Assembly (NCBI RefSeq): GCF_030272615.1
Contig: NC_081409.1
Coordinates: 652,334,468-652,398,467, forward strand
Direction: 5' to 3'
DNA: 64,000 nt
From: Cryptomeria japonica
Lineage: Eukaryota; Streptophyta; Pinopsida; Cupressales; Cupressaceae
Part shown: piece after piece, positions 61,216-64,000 of the stretch
How the letters are laid out: every line of letters starts with the position of its first letter
Numbering within the stretch: the stretch's first letter is position 1
The notes under the pieces: model-generated
What the model saw: only the letters and a program-made list of their open reading frames with translations
Databases searched by the model: none
Told to the model about the DNA's origin: nothing
Position numbers and translations under genes: made by a program

Positions 61216-63712
61216 CAAACAGGCTCGAGGCCATTCTCCCAAAATTTGTTTGTCCTACCCAAACTGGATTTGTGAAGGACAGATATATTTTAGAGAATCT
61301 TGTTACCAGCTGGGAAGCTCTTAACTGGGCTAAGCATTCTAATCAAATGGTTGCTATGTTCTTGCTGGATTTTGAAAAGGCTTATGACAGAATTGAATGG
61401 AGCTTTATTAATATGATGCTCCAGGCCTTTGGTTTCCCGTCCTTCTTTTGTGGCATTGTGAATATGTTTCTCAAGGATGCTCATGCTCAAATTGATGTTA
61501 ATGGTTCCCTATCTACTTTCCCTTTGGGAAGATCGATTAGACAAGGGTGTCCTCTTGCTCCCGCCCTTTTTGTTATTGCTTCTGAAGCTCTTTTTTATAT
61601 TCTTAGAGACAACACTTTATCCCCAGCTATTAAAGGTGTCATTCTTCCTAATAAAGAGATTATTAACTGTCAGTTTGTCGATGATACTTCTCTGTTTCAT
61701 GAAACCTCTGAAGACAATTTTATTGCTATGATTAATAAACTTAATTTCTTCTGTAAAATTTCAGGAGCTAGATTGTCTCATGCCAAATCTATTTGTCTTG
61801 GTTGGGATGATCAACCTCCTAATTGGTTTAATAAATTTGATTTCCAATGGGGTGGCCCCTCTAAAATTGTCAGATATTTGGGTATCCCCTTTTCTGTTGA
61901 CCCCTCTTTGAAAGAGATGTGGGCTTGGGTTAAGGATAAGATCCATAATAAACTAAACAAGTGGCACAATAGGTCTCTATCTTTTGCTATAAGGATCCAA
62001 GTCTGCCAAAAAATTATGTCCTCTTACAACATTTATTATGCCTCTTCTTGGATGTTTAATGACTATCAAGTTATGGAAATCCAGAAGGCTATAAGAAATT
62101 ATCTTTGGTCTGATGGGAAGGGAAATAAAAAGATGCATTCTGTCAATTGGAAGTGGTGTCATGTTGATAAGCTCCTTGGGGGCCTGGGGTTGAACGACCT
62201 GAGACTTAGCAGTCTTGCTTTGGCCTCCAAATGGATCTTTCATGCCTTGGCGGGAGATGAGCCTTGGAAAGTTCTGATTTGTAACAATATTGAGAGGGGA
62301 TATCCTAAAAGTGCCAAATTTTGGAAAAATCTTCCTCTCACTGATCTCATTTGTGGTGAATTTCCTATTACTGTTCAAGGCTCGGCGGTCTTTAAATCCA
62401 TCTGGAAAGCCTGGAACCATGTTAGGCAATTCATCACTAACATAGATTTTTTTGATAATAAAACCCTCCACGGTGAAAGGTCCATTTGGTGGAACCTTAA
62501 GCTTGGTGATAAACCTCTTTCTCTTACCCAAGGGTGCTCAGCTAAGTATTGGGCTAACCTTGGAATCAAGCAATTCATTGATATCTTTGAAATGGACAGA
62601 CTTATCCTTTGGGATGATCTTAAGAGTAAGTTTAAACTTCCTGATTCTCATAAAAAGACTTATAGTATGATTGTTAAAGCTAGTAAAAACATTCCTTTTC
62701 TATGTCATGTGGACTCTAATAGTTATTTAAAGATAAAATGGCCTGATGGTATTATCATTTCTAAGCTTAAGGCTAAGAATATTTATTCTGTTTTAAATTA
62801 TAATGTTGATGTTATCAATCATGTTAACAATATTTGGAATACTGATTTGGATATTTCTTCTTGGAAAAAGTATTTTGATTATCTTTGGAAAATCTCCATT
62901 GATCCTAAAATTAAATGTTTTAAATGGTTACTTATTCTTAATAAGCTTCCTATTAGGAGCTCTTTCTTTGATGTTAACTATTGCACCATTTGCAGAACCC
63001 CGAAAATGGGAAATCATATTTTCTTTGAGTGCAGTTTTGCTAAAGAGGTTTGGTTAATGTTTGGTATTTCTATCCCTTCTAATTTCAATTTCTTTGAAGT
63101 TATTACTGGGTTTATCTCTAATGCTAAAAAAGATGTTAACATGTTTTGGGATATTACCTCATCTAGCATTTTATGGCAAATTTGGAAGTGCAAAAATGAA
63201 GAAAGGTTTCAAAATATCCCCAGAATGCTTACTGAGTCTTTTCGAAGTCTCACATATTTTAAAAAAATTTCGCAGATTCAGATCACCATGAAAATCAACA
63301 AGGATAAATTCAAAAGGCTTCTCAAGGACGGTCATGCTACCTTTTTTGCCAATGACATTAAGAATGGATATTTCTGGAGGTTGCATTTGGATAATATACA
63401 TGATTTCAATCAAACTTTCAGCAGAATTAGAAAGGAGATTAAAAGAAGACCTCACAATGCTACTAATGAGTCGGTTTACATGCTGAAACAAATTCAAGAT
63501 CAGAAAAGCATGGTGTGGATGGATGGCGCTATGGGTTGGCTGGCTTGGGTGGACACCTGGGATGATGTGTTTTACTAGTTGTCGTAATTTAAGTTATATA
63601 TGCTGCTGGTTCATTGTAAATACTCTTTTTAGATGGTGTGAGGCTTAGCCTCTGTTCTTTGATACTCTACGATCTCTTGTATTTTTTATCTCCTTATTCT
63701 TAATATAAAAAA
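61216..63712 (+). mobile_element. Young 5'-truncated LINE
   Basis: A perfect 14-bp target duplication AATATAATTACAAT flanks it (61202-61215 and 63713-63726), with an A-run at the 3' end. Units A (near 32690) and B (near 50110) show the unfilled site inside otherwise matching sequence. The insert has only the later reverse transcriptase part and the 3' end; endonuclease and ORF1 are missing, typical of incomplete target-primed reverse transcription. The open frame and perfect duplication indicate recent insertion. Confidence 0.92.
61218..63578 (+). CDS. LINE reverse transcriptase, 5'-truncated, open frame
   Basis: One open frame of about 786 codons up to TAG at 63576-63578. It starts inside the protein (RLEAILPKFVCPTQTGFVKD), so there is no native start codon. 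Motifs in order: FLLDFEKAYDRIEW (catalytic Asp), GRSIRQGCPLAPALFVIA, CQFVDDTSLF (the F/YxDD box as FVDD), RYLGIPFSV (thumb), and a zf-RVT-like end with KCFKWLLILNKLPIRS, CTIC and HIFFECSFAKEVW. No RNase H follows, unlike the LINE at 39863-44286, so the two belong to different lineages. As a 5'-truncated copy it cannot mobilise itself. Confidence 0.9.
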   Translation, partial: NRLEAILPKFVCPTQTGFVKDRYILENLVTSWEALNWAKHSNQMVAMFLLDFEKAYDRIEWSFINMMLQAFGFPSFFCGIVNMFLKDAHAQIDVNGSLSTFPLGRSIRQGCPLAPALFVIASEALFYILRDNTLSPAIKGVILPNKEIINCQFVDDTSLFHETSEDNFIAMINKLNFFCKISGARLSHAKSICLGWDDQPPNWFNKFDFQWGGPSKIVRYLGIPFSVDPSLKEMWAWVKDKIHNKLNKWHNRSLSFAIRIQVCQKIMSSYNIYYASSWMFNDYQVMEIQKAIRNYLWSDGKGNKKMHSVNWKWCHVDKLLGGLGLNDLRLSSLALASKWIFHALAGDEPWKVLICNNIERGYPKSAKFWKNLPLTDLICGEFPITVQGSAVFKSIWKAWNHVRQFITNIDFFDNKTLHGERSIWWNLKLGDKPLSLTQGCSAKYWANLGIKQFIDIFEMDRLILWDDLKSKFKLPDSHKKTYSMIVKASKNIPFLCHVDSNSYLKIKWPDGIIISKLKAKNIYSVLNYNVDVINHVNNIWNTDLDISSWKKYFDYLWKISIDPKIKCFKWLLILNKLPIRSSFFDVNYCTICRTPKMGNHIFFECSFAKEVWLMFGISIPSNFNFFEVITGFISNAKKDVNMFWDITSSSILWQIWKCKNEERFQNIPRMLTESFRSLTYFKKISQIQITMKINKDKFKRLLKDGHATFFANDIKNGYFWRLHLDNIHDFNQTFSRIRKEIKRRPHNATNESVYMLKQIQDQKSMVWMDGAMGWLAWVDTWDDVFY

Positions 63713-63726
63713 AATATAATTACAAT

Positions 63727-64000
63727 AAATTTGAATATGTATATCTAATTTAGATTGATAGAAATAGTTTAATAACTATAATTTTAAGAAATCAAATATG
63801 TGGGTTATATTATTTTTAGATTTATAGAAATATGATGGAAATGTTTTGCTAAATATATTTGTTAATATCCATTTTAATTAAAGTATGTAACTAAAATAGT
63901 TACTTAAAGATGGTCTTTAATAAATTTTGTTACATGAAAAGAATTAGAAGTTTGAAAAATGGTCTTGGAAAACTATTTTAAATCATGTTAGTAGTTTGAT
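63727..64000. other. Unit C backbone after the LINE
   Basis: AT-rich, colinear with about 32700-33000 and 50115-50400. No feature. Confidence 0.6.

Larger units (their letters stand above)
54286..64000. repeat. Segmental duplication unit C (cut by window end)
   Basis: The third head-to-tail unit, the most diverged and incomplete on the right. It holds EG45-like gene 3 (59660-60300), a solo LTR near its start and a LINE near the window end. After the LINE, 63727-64000 again aligns with 32700-33000 of A and 50110-50400 of B, so the unit continues beyond the window. It lacks the 1.5-kb ORF-bearing insertion present in A and B. Confidence 0.8.

Noticed and set aside
61477-63497. Other open frames overlapping the LINE on both strands
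   Set aside because: They are shadows of the long reverse transcriptase frame, which alone carries the family motifs in order.
1-64000. CRISPR arrays, bacterial operons or organelle DNA
   Set aside because: There are no regularly spaced identical repeats, no ribosome-binding-site gene strings and no rRNA or organelle genes. Introns and plant retroelements show nuclear plant DNA.

Overview
The window looks like plant nuclear DNA from a large, repeat-rich genome. It is AT-rich and gene-poor, with GT-AG introns, plant-type LTR retrotransposons primed by initiator Met-tRNA, plant LINEs (one with a C-terminal RNase H) and a small secreted plant protein family. The style fits a gymnosperm, probably a conifer, but the genus cannot be fixed from sequence alone.

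The backbone is a head-to-tail segmental duplication. Three units are visible: A (1-35415), B (35416-54285) and C (54286 to past the window end). The window opens in mid-array: the first bases of A match what follows the A/B and B/C joints. Each unit carries one + strand gene for a plant natriuretic peptide / EG45-like secreted double-psi beta-barrel protein: 5529-6161, 48156-48796 and 59660-60300. All three are apparently intact, with three exons and conserved promoters (TATA box plus three W-box cores). Units A and B also keep a minus-strand relic of a vacuolar iron transporter (VIT1-like) gene; C is cut off before reaching that position. A and B proteins are nearly identical. C differs at 12 of 96 exon-2 residues and has shifted from acidic to basic. 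A and B also share an old 1.5-kb insertion that C lacks, so C split first.

Nearly everything else is transposon, and the sister units serve as empty-site controls. Unit A has one 25.3-kb nested insertion (7122-32386, 9-bp target duplication). Its outer layer is a LINE-like element. Inside are a gag-only Copia-type element (10400-17055) and a minus-strand, 14.6-kb LARD-like element with 4.2-kb LTRs and no coding capacity (17741-32340). One LARD LTR itself holds a 2.4-kb poly(A)-tailed insertion with a TCGATGA-rich array. Unit B has a 1.5-kb region with a fold-back at its edge (about 38110-39680), a degenerate 4.4-kb LINE (39863-44286) and a 1.07-kb insertion (about 45811-46888). Unit C has a textbook solo LTR (54445-55946, TSD GAAAC) and a young 5'-truncated LINE (61216-63712, 14-bp perfect TSD) with an uninterrupted reverse transcriptase frame.

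Only the three EG45-like genes appear to be functional host genes. The most interesting points are their charge divergence inside a tandem array, the recurrent unnamed ORF family that lies 3' of RNase H in one LINE, and the nested LARD structure.
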